A stretch of 64,000 bases of DNA from Anolis sagrei (GCF_037176765.1 NC_090034.1:90118000-90181999), one strand, 5' to 3'. Positions 33,531 through 44,231 are shown, numbered from the stretch's first letter. Translations and numbers: made by a program. Notes: generated by a model from the sequence alone, not told the origin.

Positions 33531-35179
33531 CTTTACTATAATTAATAAGCACTATTGGGCTATTTAAACTGTTTGGCTTCTGCAGTGGGTATAGGAAGAC
33601 ATTTCTTTTGGGAACAAGTCCAGGATAAAGTTGGATTCCCAAGAAAATATTCCAGTTTGCAGATGAGAAAACTGGCTGTGTTTAAACAACATGCTAAACC
33701 ATCTGTTGCGGTTAACTTTAACTGTGGTTTGTGAAAAACAACCCAGTGTGAAACCAACAAGTGCATGAAAGCAAAAGTCGAAGGAAATGCTTCTGAACTC
33801 TTTCCCACAGCTGCACCAGAGAAGGAAAGTGGAGTGAATGTATGAACAAAGTCTCACTGCATCTCATTCCAAGCCAGCATGATTTTATGGGGCAAATCAC
33901 AGAATACTTGCTGTTGATTACTTATGTGGGACTGAAGGAACCTATTTAAACATTAGAGAATTGCTGGAAAGGATGTTTGCATCTAGAAAACATTTTAACT
34001 GTGTTTCCTTTTATTTATTTATTTTGTCTTCACTCCCTAAATAGAACAAAGTATATACAAAATTCTTGCATGTTTACTAATTTTTTAAACATAGATTTTA
34101 TTATTCCAAAAAAGGGGGGAAATGTTTTGTTATTATACATGGAAAGTGGGAGAACAATCGGGAGATAACAAAGTAAGAAACATAGAGGGAAGAGAGAGAA
34201 AAAGAGAAAGAAAAAAAAGGAAAAAAGGTACCTTGACTTCCATTCTGAGCTGCTGCATATCTCATTTACATTCTTCGTAGATCCAAATATCCGTATGTAT
34301 TTCTAATAGATACTGTAAACAAGAGCCCATAATTAGCAAAAAATATTTATAATCCTTTTGTTTACTAATTTTTTTTGTCCTCTCTTTAGCACTTCTGAGA
34401 CATCACACAGGCTGAACATAGACCAGCATCAATAAATTCAGCAGCAATATCGACAACATTAGGATGAGGACTTAATTTTTAAAAGAAGGAAACTGCTCTC
34501 AGTTCCTAGTTGTTTGAGACTTACAACTTACCCTTGCTACGTTGATCCCCTCCCCATCCTGATAGTGCATCATGTCAATTGTTCAGATTCCAATGGACTC
34601 CGGAGCGGATGCTCTTTTGCCCAATGTATGAGAAATGTTGATTATTACCTTGTATTTTTAAACCAACCCTACATTTTGTTTGTTTTTTATACAGTAGTAG
34701 CTGTTTCTTCCCTTTCCTGCTTGGGTCTAAATAAAGCTACTGGGAATGATTTTGTGTACTGTGTACATGATTGCTGCCTCACTGATGGAGTCTTTGGTGG
34801 TTTGCTCCGGAACCACAGCTCCCTTGCTTTATATTGAGACCAGTGCAACCTGAACCACATGGCTGCTGCTTCCAAACAAGTCCGGCGTTTTTCTATCTCT
34901 GCCCCAGCAGTGCTGCTTATTTGTCGGCTGACCTTGCTGCTGCCCGCGCTCCTTGTTGCATGGATACTGCCAGCTGAGCTGCCTCCAGAGAACCCCCCAC
35001 CACCACCACCACCAACCAGCATGTGGCCATTCTGGTCGTTCTGACTGCTTGAGACCTTGCTACCAGCTCTCTGTGACCGGTGGTGGCTTGCTGCTCCGAA
35101 CCTTACCATTGCCCTTGGGCCAGCTCCCAAAGAGGCGCTTTACACCACTTCCGACCGCCAGCTGGCAACTAACTGACTA
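33531..35179. other. Intergenic stretch, nothing firmly identified
   Basis: A purine-rich tract (about 34180-34225), AATAAA at about 34729 with a GT-rich downstream region, and a GC-richer block with (CCA)n at about 34997-35017. Short open frames here (for example 34859-35044, a hydrophobic stretch) lack homology and exon signals. Confidence 0.35.
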
Positions 35180-36845
35180 GACTGATTGCTAACTGGCAAA
35201 TAGAGGGGGAAAACGTGGAGGCAGTGACAGACTTTGTATTTCTAGGTGTGAAGATTACGGCAGACACAGACTACAGTCAGGAACATCAGAAGACATTTAT
35301 TTCTTGGGAGAAGAGTAGGGGGCCAATCTCAATTAAATAGTGAAGAGTAGAGACATCACAGTGGCAACCAAGATCTGCATATTTATTTATTTATTTCCTA
35401 TATTTATACCCCGCCATTCTCCCCCTGAAGGGGGACTCAGGGCGGCCTAACAAAAGCATCATATGATGCCAGCATCATAAAAATAACCACAGTACAATCA
35501 AAATATTAAAAATTAAAACAACAATTAAAACTACTAATTAAAACACATCCATTAAAATCAAAATCCAAAAACCAGTCCAGGTCAATTCATTGCCATAAGT
35601 TGTGTGATCTTCTTCCACTTGCTGCTCACTGATCAAATTCTTGGTCCCATAACCAGGTCTTGATTTTCCTTCTAAAGGACAAGAGGGAGGTGGTCAATTT
35701 AATATCTCTAGGGAGGGCGTTCCATAGGCGGGGCGCCATTGCTGAGAAGGCCCTGTCTCTTGTCCCCATCAACCGTGTTTGCAATAGTGGTGGGATTGAG
35801 AGCATGGCCTCTCCTGAAGATCTTAAACTTCGTGATGGTTCGTGGCAGGAGATACTTTAAGACAGGTAGTCTGGGCCAGAACCATTTAGGGCTTTAAAGA
35901 TTAAAACCAGCATTTTGAATTGTGCTCGGAAGCTGATCGGTAGCCAGTGGAGTTGGTGTAACAAAGGAGTTGTATGTTCCCTGTATGTCACTCCGGTGAG
36001 CAACCTGGCTGCCAACAGTTGGACTAGTTGAAGCTTCTGGGCAGTCTTCAAAGGCAGCCCCACGTAGAAAGTGTTGCAGTAGCCTATTTAGGATGTAACA
36101 AGAGCATGGACCACTGTGGCTAAGTCAAACTTCTCAAGGAATGGGCGCAGCTGGTGCACAAGTTTTAATTGTGCAAAAGATCTCCCAGTTACCGCCGAGA
36201 CCTGTGGTTCCAGGCTGTGATGAGTCCAAACTGCGAATCTATGTCTTCATGGGGAGTGTAACCCCATCTAACACAGGCTGTAACCCCAATCCCTGTTCGG
36301 TCTTTCGACTGACCAGCAGTACCTCTGTCTTGTCTGGATTTAGTTTCAATCTGTTCGCCCTCATCCAGATCAACACAGTGGCCAAGCACCTGCACAGCCT
36401 CCTTAGTTAAAGCAATGGTATTCCTCGTAGTAACCTATGGATGTGACAGCTGGACCATAAGAAAGGCTGAGCCAAGGAAGACAGACGCTCTTGAACTGTT
36501 GTATTGGAGGAACATTCTGAGAGTGCCTTGGACTGTGAGAAGATTCAACCAGTCCATACTCCAGGAAATAAAGCCCGACTGCTCACTGGAGGGAAGGATA
36601 TTAGAGGCAAAGATGAAGTACTTTGGCCACATAATGAGAAGACAGGAAAGCTTGGAGAAGATAATGATGCTGGGGAAAATGGAAGGAGAAAGGAAGAGGG
36701 GCCGACCAAGGGCAAGATTGATGGATGGTATCCTTGAAGTGACTGGCTTTACTTTGAAGGAGCTGGGAATGGCCACGGCCAACAGGGAACGCTGGCATGG
36801 GCTGGTTCATGAGGTCAGAAAGACTTGGAAGTGACTGAATGAATA
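35180..36845 (+). mobile_element. BovB fragment split by an L2
   Basis: BovB on plus: 35180-35377 (matching the region around VEAVTDFVFLGAKIT) resumes at 36405 with GCAATGGTATTCCTCGTAGT. There it is open to the C-terminus (VVTYGCDSWTIRKAEPRKTD; SLEGRILEAKMKYFGHIMRR; stop near 36832). The intervening 35378-36404 is an L2 in reverse. BovB codons run on logically across the L2, so the L2 came later. Confidence 0.85.
35378..36404 (-). mobile_element. L2 LINE 3' kilobase nested in BovB
   Basis: In reverse: tail CCTATATTTATACCCCGCC, then ORF2 C-terminal coding sequence, including LQLVQLLAARLLTGVTYREH and [20 protein letters not shown], reaching up to the RT thumb region (NRLKLNPDKTEVLLVSR). Several frame changes are present. 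It is longer than the other L2 tails in the window. Confidence 0.8.
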
Positions 36846-37079
36846 AACAACACAAATAATATCTAGCTTACTATTACAAGTTTTAGATTCTTTGAAAAAC
36901 CATACTGATCCAGACAAAGTAATTATGCTTTTAAACTGCCAAGATTTTAACCGTTGCCTTTGAGTGGCAAGATTACTGAACCAAGTCTGTAAACTGAACG
37001 TGCAGCGAAAGCGAAGTTCTCTTTTCTATCATTTATACTGTATTGCTATATATATGCCAATAAAGGCATATATATTAGA
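36846..37079. other. Short unassigned stretch
   Basis: Unique A/T-rich sequence with no gene. Near 37056-37079 the reverse strand reads TCTAATATATATG, which could be a decayed Helitron 5' end. Confidence 0.25.
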
Positions 37080-37715
37080 CCAGCTGTACCCGCCACGCGT
37101 TGCTGTGGCCAACCTTCCCTCCCTTTCTTTCCTTCTTTCCCTTTTCTTCTCTCCTTTCTTCCTTCTCTACCTCTTTCCTTCCTTCCTTCGCTTTTTGTTT
37201 CCATCTTGCTTTCTCTCGTTCCTTATTCCCTTCCCCCCTCTTTCTCTCCTTTCTTCCTTCTCTAATTCTTTTCTTTCTTTCTTCGCTTTTTGCTTCCATC
37301 CTTCCTTCTCTTTCCTTCCCTCCCTCTTTTTCTCCTTCCTTTGCTCCCTCTTTCCTTCCTTCCCTTTTTTTCCTTCTCTCCTTTCTCTACCTTTCCTTCC
37401 TTCCTTAGCTCTTTCCTTCCACGCTTCCTTCTCTTTCCTTCTTTCTTTCCCTCCCTCCCTCCCTCCTCCCTCCCTTCCTTCCTTCCTTTCCCTCCCTCCC
37501 TCCCTCCCTTCCCTTTTTTCTATATTGCCATTTAGCTTTTCATCATTTAGCTTTTTGGGAGTTTTAAGTCCTTTCCACTTTTTAGGGGAGGTTATGAGTG
37601 ATGGTCACTCCTTGGGTTAGTAGGTGTCTTGTGGCCAAATTTGGTGTCAATTTGTCCAGTGGTTTTTGAGTTCTGTTAATCCCACAAACGAACATTACAT
37701 TTTTATTTATATAGA
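37080..37715 (-). mobile_element. Helitron (non-autonomous), first of two abutting copies
   Basis: On the minus strand it begins TCTATATAAATAAAAATG (37715 downward) and ends with the hairpin GCCACAGCAACGCGTGGC, spacer GGGTACAG and CTGG (37083-37080), followed by T. The TC start, terminal hairpin and CTRR end are Helitron hallmarks. The interior is a long polypyrimidine (CTTTC)n/(CCTT)n tract (about 37110-37520) followed by unique sequence (TTTGGTGTCAATTTGTCCAG). Confidence 0.75.
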
Positions 37716-38044
37716 CTAGCTGTACCCGCCACACATTGCTGTGGCCCACCTTCCCTTGCTCTTTCTCTCCTTCCCTCCCTCTTTCCTTCCTTCCCTTTTT
37801 TTTCCCCCTTCTTCTTTCTTCCTTCTCTACCTGTTTCTTTCCTCCCTCTTTTTGCTCTTTGGTTCCATCCTTCCTTCTCTCTCTCATTCCTTCCCCCCCT
37901 CTTTCTCACTTTTGTTCCTTCCTTCCCTCTCTTTCCTTCTTTCATTTTTTATTCCCTTCTCTCCTTCTCTACCTTTCTTTCTTTCCTTCCCCCTTTCTGA
38001 GTATTTCTGTTGTGTGCGTATATATGCACATATTATATATATGT

Positions 38045-38087
<43 letters not shown>

Positions 38088-38746
38088 ATTTGTGCATGTG
38101 TGTATATATGTGTGTATATATATGTGGTTTTGCGCATGTGTTGTAATGCATTTTTGTTTTTTTGCCTTTTTAAGTCCCCTCTGCTGTGTTTTTCAGTGTT
38201 TGTATGAGTGATGATCACTCGTTGGCCTGATAGCTGTCTTGTGTCCAAATTTGGGTTAAACCGCTGAGCTGTTAAACTTGCCAACCGAAAGGTCGCAGGT
38301 TTGAATCCGGGGAGCGGCATGAGCTCCTGCTGTTAGCCCCAGCTTCTGTCAACCTAGCAATTAAAAAACATGCAAATGTGAGTAGATCAATAGGTGCTGC
38401 TCCCACGGGAAGGCAACGGTGCTCCATGCAGTCATGCGGCCACATGACCTTGGAGGTGTCCATGGAGCACGCCGGCTCTTGGGCTTAGAAATGGAGATGA
38501 GCACCACCACCACCCCCACCACCCCCGAGTCAGACATGACTAGACTTAATGTCATGGGAACAATGTGGTTATGTGCATGTGTTGTAATGTATTATTTTTA
38601 AGTCTCTTCCGCTGTTTTTCAGTGTTTTTATGAGTGATGGTCACTTGTTGGCCTGATAGGTGTATTGTGTCCAAATTTGGTGTCAATTCGTCCAGTGCTT
38701 TTTGAGTTATGTTAATCCACCAAACAAACATTTTTATTTATATAGA
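37716..38746 (-). mobile_element. Helitron (non-autonomous), second copy, head-to-tail with the first
   Basis: The minus strand begins TCTATATAAATAAAAATG (38746 downward) and ends at hairpin GCCACAGCAATGTGTGGC, GGGTACAG, CTAG (37719-37716), directly joined to the TC start of the neighbouring copy. The interior has polypyrimidine sequence (about 37750-37990), (TA)n/(TG)n (about 38033-38125) and a SINE (38255-38560). A second partial interior block (TGAGTGATGGTCACTTGTTG, about 38630) repeats sequence seen at 38207, so an internal duplication surrounds the SINE. Confidence 0.75.
38255..38560 (+). mobile_element. tRNA-derived SINE inside Helitron
   Basis: First family: head GGTTAAACCGCTGAGCTG, B box GGTTTGAATCC, body CATGCAAATGTGAGTAGATC, tail TAGACTTAATGTCATGGG. 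The tail includes a local (CAC)n expansion near 38503-38522. Confidence 0.75.
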
Positions 38747-38983
38747 TTGGATTAGAATGAACAACAACAAAGCCTCCTGCACAGGCCCGTAGCCAGGATT
38801 TTGATTCGGGGGGGGGGGGGGGGGGGCTCAGTCTGAGTGAAAGAGGGTCTACTCTAGCAAACCTTTTGTATAATTACCCCAATACCCCCATGCATATGAG
38901 ATATATTGAGCATGGTGATCAGATCATGATATGAATAAACATAACAGTTTAAATAATGTACTTTAGGAAGGATACACAACTCG
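38747..38983. mobile_element. Unassigned DNA-transposon-like fragment with poly-G tract
   Basis: After a short flank (GGATTAGAATGAACAACAAC) begins CAGGCCCGTAGCCAGGATTT with a run of about 20 G (38808-38827). It ends TTTAGGAAGGATACACAACT and CGTGACAATGAAC; those last roughly 35 bp recur inverted at 41687-41720. I recognise it as a recurrent lizard repeat but cannot name the superfamily. Confidence 0.4.
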
Positions 38984-40669
38984 TGACAATGAACGGGATC
39001 CCAGCTGAACTGTTTAAAACCTTAAATGATGCTGTCAAGGTGATGCATGCCATATGCCAGCAAATATGGAAAACACAAGAATGGCCATCAGACTGGAAAA
39101 AATCAACTTATATCCCCATACCAAAAAAGGGAAATGCGAAAGACTGCTCAAACTTCTGTACAGTGGCCCTTATTTCTCATGCCAGTAAGGTAGTGCTCAA
39201 GATCCTGCAAGGAAGACTCCAGCAATACATGGAGTGAGAGTTGCCAGACGTTCAAACTGGGTTTAGAAAAGGCAGAGGAACGAGAGACCAGATTGCCAAT
39301 ATCCGCTGGATAATGGAGAAAGGCAGGGAGTTTCAGAAAAACATCTATTTCTATTGTCGAAGGCTTTCATGGCTGGAATCACTAGGTTCTTGTGGGTTTT
39401 TTCGGGCTATAGGGCCATGTTCTAGAGGCATTTCTCCTGACGTTTCGCCTGCATCTATGGCAAGCATCCTCACTACCTCTGAGGAGGCTTGCCATAGATG
39501 CAGGCAAAACGTCAGGAGAAATGCCTCTAGAACATGGCTCTATAACCCGAAAAAACCCACAAGAACCTAACATCTATTTCTGCTTCATTGACTATTCTAA
39601 AGCCTTTGACTGTGTGGATCATAATAAATTGTGGCAAGTTCTTGGTGGGATGGGCATACCAAGCCCCCTTCCCTCTCTCCTGAGGAATCTGTACAAGGAC
39701 CAAGTAGCAACAGTAAGAACTGACCACGGAACAACAGACTGGTTCAAGATTGGGAAAGGCGTACGGCAAGGCTGCATACTCTCACCCAACCTCTTTAACG
39801 TGTATGCAGAACACATCATACGATGTGCGGGGCTTGATGAATGCAAAGCTGGGGTGAAAATTGCTGGAAGAAACATTAACAACCTCAGATATGCAGATGA
39901 CACCACTCTGATGGCCGAAAGCGAGGAGGAGCTGAGGAGCCTTCTAATCAAGGTGAAAGAAGAAAGTGCAAAAGCCGGGTTGCAGCTAAACATAAAAAAA
40001 CCAAAATTATGGCAACAAGAATGATCGACAACTGGGAAATAGAGGGAGAAAATGTGGAGGCCGTGACAGACTTTGTATTTCTAGGTGCAAAGATTACTGC
40101 AGATGCAGACTGTGGCCAGGAAATCAGAAGATGCTTACTTCTTGGGAGGAGAGCAATGTCCAGTCTCGATAAAATAGTAAAGAGTAGAGACATTAGACTG
40201 GCAACAAAGATCCGCCTAGTCAAAGCCATGGTATTCCCTGTAGTAACCTACGGATATGAGAGCTGGACCTTAGAGAAGGCTGAGCGAAGGAAGATCGATG
40301 CTTTTGAGCTGTGGTGTTGGAGGAAAGTTCTGAGAGTGCCTTGGACTGCGAGAAGATCCAACCAGTCCATCCTCCAGGAAATAAAGCCCGGCTGCTCACT
40401 GGAGGGAAGGATACTAGAGACAAAGTTGAAGTACTTTGGCCACATCATGAGGAGACAGCAAAGCCTAGAGAAGACAATGATGCTGGGGAAAGTGGAAGGC
40501 AAAAGGAAGAGGGGCCGACCAAGGGCAAGATGGATGGATGGCATCCTTGAAGTGACTGGACTGACCTTGAAGGAGCTGGGGGTGGTGACGGTTGACAGGG
40601 AGCTCTGGCATGGGCTGGTCCATGAGGTCACGAAGAGTCGGAGACGACTGAACGAATGAACAACAACAA
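38984..40669 (+). mobile_element. BovB (RTE) LINE, 1.7 kb, with an internal fold-back insertion
   Basis: The plus strand encodes GIPAELFKTLNDAVKVMHAI, then ELPDVQTGFRKGRGTRDQIA, RT FIDYSKAFDCVDH, LRYADDTTLMAESEEELRSL and the C-terminus to RRRLNE plus stop (40657). Breaks: a stop in place of the residue after QQYME (39237), the insertion at 39353-39568 and a frame change near 40005. The 3' end is GAACGAATGAACAACAACAA. It is longer at the 5' side than the copy at 17928. Confidence 0.9.
39353..39568. mobile_element. 216-bp fold-back insertion with 13-bp target duplication
   Basis: Arms: ATTGTCGAAGGCTTTCATGG... and its continuation CGTTTCGCCTGCATCTATGG on the left; GCCATAGATGCAGGCAAAAC and CAAGAACCT on the right, inverted around about 39478. 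AACATCTATTTCT flanks both sides (39340-39352 and 39569-39581), and BovB codons resume exactly after it. The arms are Penelope-like 3' end sequence. Arm similarity is very high, so the insertion is recent relative to the others. Confidence 0.8.
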
Positions 40670-40747
40670 TCCCACAAACGGGCATTACATTTTTATTTAT
40701 ATAGTTAGATCGGATTAGAATCAACAACAACAAGGCCTCCTGCATAA
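40670..40747 (-). repeat. Helitron 5' end plus flank, duplicate of 38700-38786
   Basis: CCCACAAACGGGCATTACAT, then TTTTATTTATATAG, then GGATTAGAATCAACAACAAC and GGCCTCCTGCA repeat, with few differences, the end of the second Helitron and its flank. The two copies bracket the repeat fragment and the BovB. Confidence 0.65.
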
Positions 40748-40929
40748 TTCTGGGACTTATAGTTCAGGGATGGGCCTTTAAACTGCTCATCCAGACTGTT
40801 CCTGAGCCTCACTAAACTACAAACCCCATAATTCTGCAGGATTTAAAGTGGACCATGCAGTAGAATGGGAGGAAGAACCTAAAGGACTTCTGTAAATCCT
40901 GAATGAAAGGCACCTTCTCCAAGGAATGA

Positions 40930-41660
40930 AATGGCTACCTCTATGGTGCCTGGCTCCCTTTGTGCGCCCAGCTTGCCTATCTCTCGCTCCAAGAGACAGG
41001 AAGTTGCGCTTTGCCCTTTGGACCATAGAGCTCAAACACCGCGGAGCCACTCAAAACTAAAAGACGAAGCCGGTCAGCCTCTACAGTTGAGGCTTCACAT
41101 TGGACCGGAAGTTTGCTCTTGCAATACAAGATGATATCTCTATGGCCTTTCCTGGTTCGCTGATTCGACCGCTGGCCTTGTTATGGTCCTCGCCCCGCCC
41201 ACAACACACCAGGACGTTGATGACGCGCTCTTCCCCCACCCCGGATGTAGATTAGGAACTTCCGGAGCTAGTTCAGAGGCTTTGAATTCGGCCTGGGCAG
41301 GACGCAGGTAGGCGCTTGAGGGGCCTGAGCTGGAATGGTCGGCGGTGTGTGCCTTGGAGTCGCCAACCAAGGGGATTCCTTGGCAAGAGGTGTTCAGCGG
41401 GGAGGTTTGCCTTGGCCTTCCCATAAGGCCGAGAGAGGGCGACTCCCCCAAGGCCTTCCGGGTGGTTTCCTTGGCAAGTGGGCTTCAAAGCCTGGTCCCC
41501 AGAGGCCTAGCTCGTGGCCGACACCAGGCGCCTCAAACTGCGGCCTTCCACCTGGTTCGGTCTCCAACTCCCAGATTTCCTGGCCATTCAACAAACTGGC
41601 CAGGGCTTCTGAGAGCTGGAGGCCCGCGCATTGATGGTGATCTTAAACTGCAAGGCGGGA
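40930..41660 (+). promoter_or_regulatory. CpG-rich promoter and probable non-coding first exon of the second SCAN gene
   Basis: CpG- and GC-rich, with a CGCCCCGCCC-type GC box (about 41191), ETS sites (ACCGGAAG about 41103; GGAACTTCCGG about 41257) and no TATA box. A good donor, GGACGCAG|GTAGGCG, sits at 41308/41309. It fits a 5' UTR exon spliced to the acceptor at 44811. Both promoter role and link are inference. Confidence 0.5.
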
Positions 41661-41690
41661 CGTAGAGGGAGATGCGTTCGGACAAGTTCA
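41636..41690 (-). mobile_element. Small L2 fragment next to an inverted repeat end
   Basis: GATCTTAAACTGCAAGGCGG and AGGGAGATGCGTTCGGAC are L2 ORF2 sequence in reverse. At 41687-41720 follows TTCATTGTCACGAGTTGTGT, the inverse of the end at about 38960-38995. Confidence 0.55.
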
Positions 41691-41799
41691 TTGTCACGAG
41701 TTGTGTATCCTTCCTAAAGTGCAAACAGTCTATCTTATCTACAACCAGTTATACTGTATTTTGAGAGTCAGGAGCACAGAGCTTCCACAAAGCTGTATA

Positions 41800-42290
41800 A
41801 AATGTACACTGAACTAGATTATATGGCAGTGGAACTCTAACCCAGTTCAAAGCGTATATCAGGGGTCCTCAAACTAAGGCTTATGGGCCAGATGCGGCCC
41901 TCCAAGATCATTTACCCGGCCCTCGCTCAGGGTCAACCTAAGTCTGAAACGACTTGACAGCACACAACAACAATGACAATAATCCTATCTCATGAGCCAA
42001 AAGCAGGCCCATACTTCCCATTGAGATACTAATAAGTTTATATTTGTTAAATTGTTCTTCATTTTAATTATTGTATTGTTTTTAAGTGTTTTTACACTAC
42101 AAATAAGATATGTCCAGCGAGCATAAGAATTCATTCAATTTTTTTCAAATTATAATCTGGCCCTCCAACAGTTTGAGGGACTGTGACCTGGCCCTCTGTT
42201 TAAAAAGTTTGTGGACCCCTGGCGTATATTGTGGATTATCTGCCTTGATATTCTGGGTTGGATGGCCGTGTGGAAGGGCCCTGAGATATA
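41800..42290. mobile_element. MITE (ATATGGCAGTG/GTGTGGAAGGGCC type) split by a hAT MITE
   Basis: The left part ACTAGATTATATGGCAGTGG... resumes after the insertion with TGTGGATTATCTGCCTTGAT and ends GCCGTGTGGAAGGGCC. It is the same family as the outer arms at 15.13 and 17.1 kb. Confidence 0.6.
41860..42221. mobile_element. hAT MITE, 362 bp, exact 8-bp target duplication
   Basis: Termini CAGGGGTCCTCAAACTAAGG and AAAAAGTTTGTGGACCCCTG form inverted repeats. GCGTATAT flanks both sides (41852-41859 and 42222-42229). The interior has GGCCCTCCAAGATCATTTAC and, inverted, CTGGCCCTCCAACAGTTTGA. No transposase; a Charlie-like hAT by termini. Confidence 0.85.
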
Positions 42291-42334
42291 GAAGTTACAG
42301 AGGAACACACTCACATGAGTAGAATGCACTTTGG

Positions 42335-42935
42335 GTGCCTTTACACTGCATAATTAATGCAGTTTCACATCACTTTAACTGCCATAGCTCAGAGCCATGG
42401 AATCCTGGGAGCTGTACTTTTAAAAGGGCTTTCACCTTCCCTGCTAAATCGTGCTGGTACTTCCCCAAACTAAAACTCCTATTTATTTATTTATTTATCT
42501 ATCAGAAGTGATTTGAGGGTACAGTTGTAATGTATTTAAAACATGCAAAGTTAAAAAAACTTGGCATTATAATAAATCTCCTTTGACAGTAGCTGGCCAC
42601 TTGGACTGCCTCTGGTGTTGCTATAAGAAGGTCCTCAATTGTGCATGTGGCAGGGCTCAGGCTGCATTGTAATAGGTGGTCTGTGGTTTCCTCTTCTGCA
42701 CACTTGCATGTTGTGGACTCCACTTTATGGCCCCGTTAAGATTAGCTCTGCATCTCATGGTGCCAGAGGGCAGTCTGTTGAATGCCTTCCAAGTCACCCA
42801 GTCTTCTTTGTGCCCAGGAGGGAGTCTCTCATTCAGTATCGGCCATGGATTGAGGCTCCAGTATCAGTTTCATGGATTGCAACTCCCATGATTCCATAGC
42901 ACTGGGCCATGATAGTTAAGGTGGTATGAAGCAGC
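42335..42935. mobile_element. Palindromic MITE split by a LINE 3' end
   Basis: MITE left part 42335-42479 (GCATAATTAATGCAGTTTCA; CCATGGAATCCTGGGAGCTG) and right part about 42868-42935 (CCATGATTCCATAGCACTGG; GTTAAGGTGGTATGAAGCAG). Between them lies a LINE tail (next entry). Confidence 0.6.
42480..42867 (-). mobile_element. R4/Dong-like LINE C-terminal fragment
   Basis: The minus strand encodes STTCKCAEEETTDHLLQCSL, then CTIEDLLIATPEAVQVASYC, recalling the C-terminal CxCG..T.DHLLxC motif of R4/Dong-type LINEs, with an (ATTT)n tail at 42480 on plus. The clade call is tentative. Confidence 0.5.
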
Positions 42936-42959
42936 CTTCGTTTGTCACACTGATGATGT

Positions 42960-43590
42960 TACTATGTTTATGTTTATTTATATCGTGCTTTTTCTCACCA
43001 TATGAAGATTCAAAACAGTTCACAACTAAAAGGATTGCAATACAATTTAAAATATTCAAATATACAAGTATTAAAACAATATTGAACATGATTAAAACAT
43101 ATAAAATTACATTAACCCCTGACGATTTTTAAAACCTTCTTTTAAAGCCCGTCTGAATTAAAAAAATATCCTGCCACCTGGATGACAGCAGGGAGGGGGC
43201 ATTCTGGCTTCCCTGGACATGGAGTTCCAAAGTTGAGGGGCAGCCACCGAGAAGGAAGGCCCGATCTCTTGTTCCCACCAATCGAGCTTGAGATGGAGGT
43301 GGGACCGAGAGAAGGGCCTCTTCTGAAGATCTCGGGTCCCGGGCAGGTTCGTACAAGGAGACGTGATCAGCCAAATAGCTTGGACTTGAACCACTTTAAA
43401 GGTCATAACTGGTTTAAAGGTGCCCGGAAACAGTGTGAGCTCAAAAGATACCCTATTTTAGATATGCAGATCAATTCATCAAATTCAGTGTTGGCATCAA
43501 AGTGTTGCCGGTTTGGAAGCCGTCCTGAGTACCTTCTTGAGGTCAAGAAGGATGGGTATAAATGTGCTAAATAAATAAATATGAAGAAAG
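42960..43590 (-). mobile_element. L2 3' end fragments
   Basis: In reverse at about 42960-43420: TTTATATCGTGCTTTTTCTC tail and coding remnant (LYEPARDPRSSEEALLSVPP). At about 43500-43590 is a plus-oriented L2 tail ending GCTAAATAAATAAAT. Confidence 0.6.
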
Positions 43591-43631
43591 ATCTGGTATA
43601 GGAAGCAAGAGATAGAATTTAACCTCTAAAT

Positions 43632-43765
43632 CAGTGGTTCTCAACCTGTGAGTCCCCACGAGTTTTGGCCTTCAACTCCCAGAAATCTAACAGTTAGTAA
43701 ACTGGCTGGGATTTCTGGGAGTTGTAGGCCAAAACACTTGGGAACCCACAGGTTGAGAACCACTG
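43632..43765. mobile_element. Palindromic hAT-type MITE
   Basis: CAGTGGTTCTCAACCTGTGA to CACAGGTTGAGAACCACTG, nearly perfect arms. Target duplications CTCTAAAT (43624-43631) and CTCTCAAT (43766-43773) differ by one base. 43774-44230 holds only (TGT)n and (ATT)n tracts and unique sequence. Confidence 0.78.
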
Positions 43766-44231
43766 CTCTCAATGAACTCTTGTGGAGGATTAGATGAGAT
43801 TAAGAATATAATAAATACAAGCAGCAAAATTTAATATTTCTCCTTAGGCAATAAGCACCATTGGAAGTTTTGTATAAAATTCCATTTTGGGGGAAGGTGC
43901 TCATGGTTTAGATGCAGTATTATGAACCAATGGCTTGTGAAATGAGGGCTGTTTATTTTCTTCCATTGGGGTTTTTTTCATTGAGAAGCAGGAAAGTTTC
44001 TGTTCAGAGGTTATATGGTTTGGTTTATTATTCTGTACTTTTTTGTTGTTGTTGTTCTTGTACAGTCTCTGTGTGAATTGACATGACCTGCCAAGTATTT
44101 AATCTTTTATTATTATTATTATTATTTGAATAAATTTGTAGGAGACTTTTTTTGTACTTCGATTTCAGTTTGCTGTCTTGTGTTTTAATGTTAACCTGAG
44201 TTGGCTCTGAAAGGTATCATGTTCAGTATTT

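Noticed and set aside
34859-35044. 61-codon hydrophobic frame, and a 147-codon Gly/Ser-rich frame on the other strand
   Set aside because: No recognised domain, poor start context and no splice signals; (CCA)n simple sequence explains the low complexity.
36964-37620. 218-codon Ser/Phe/Leu-rich open frame and its reverse Lys/Glu/Arg-rich counterpart
   Set aside because: Pure artefact of the polypyrimidine tract inside the Helitrons.
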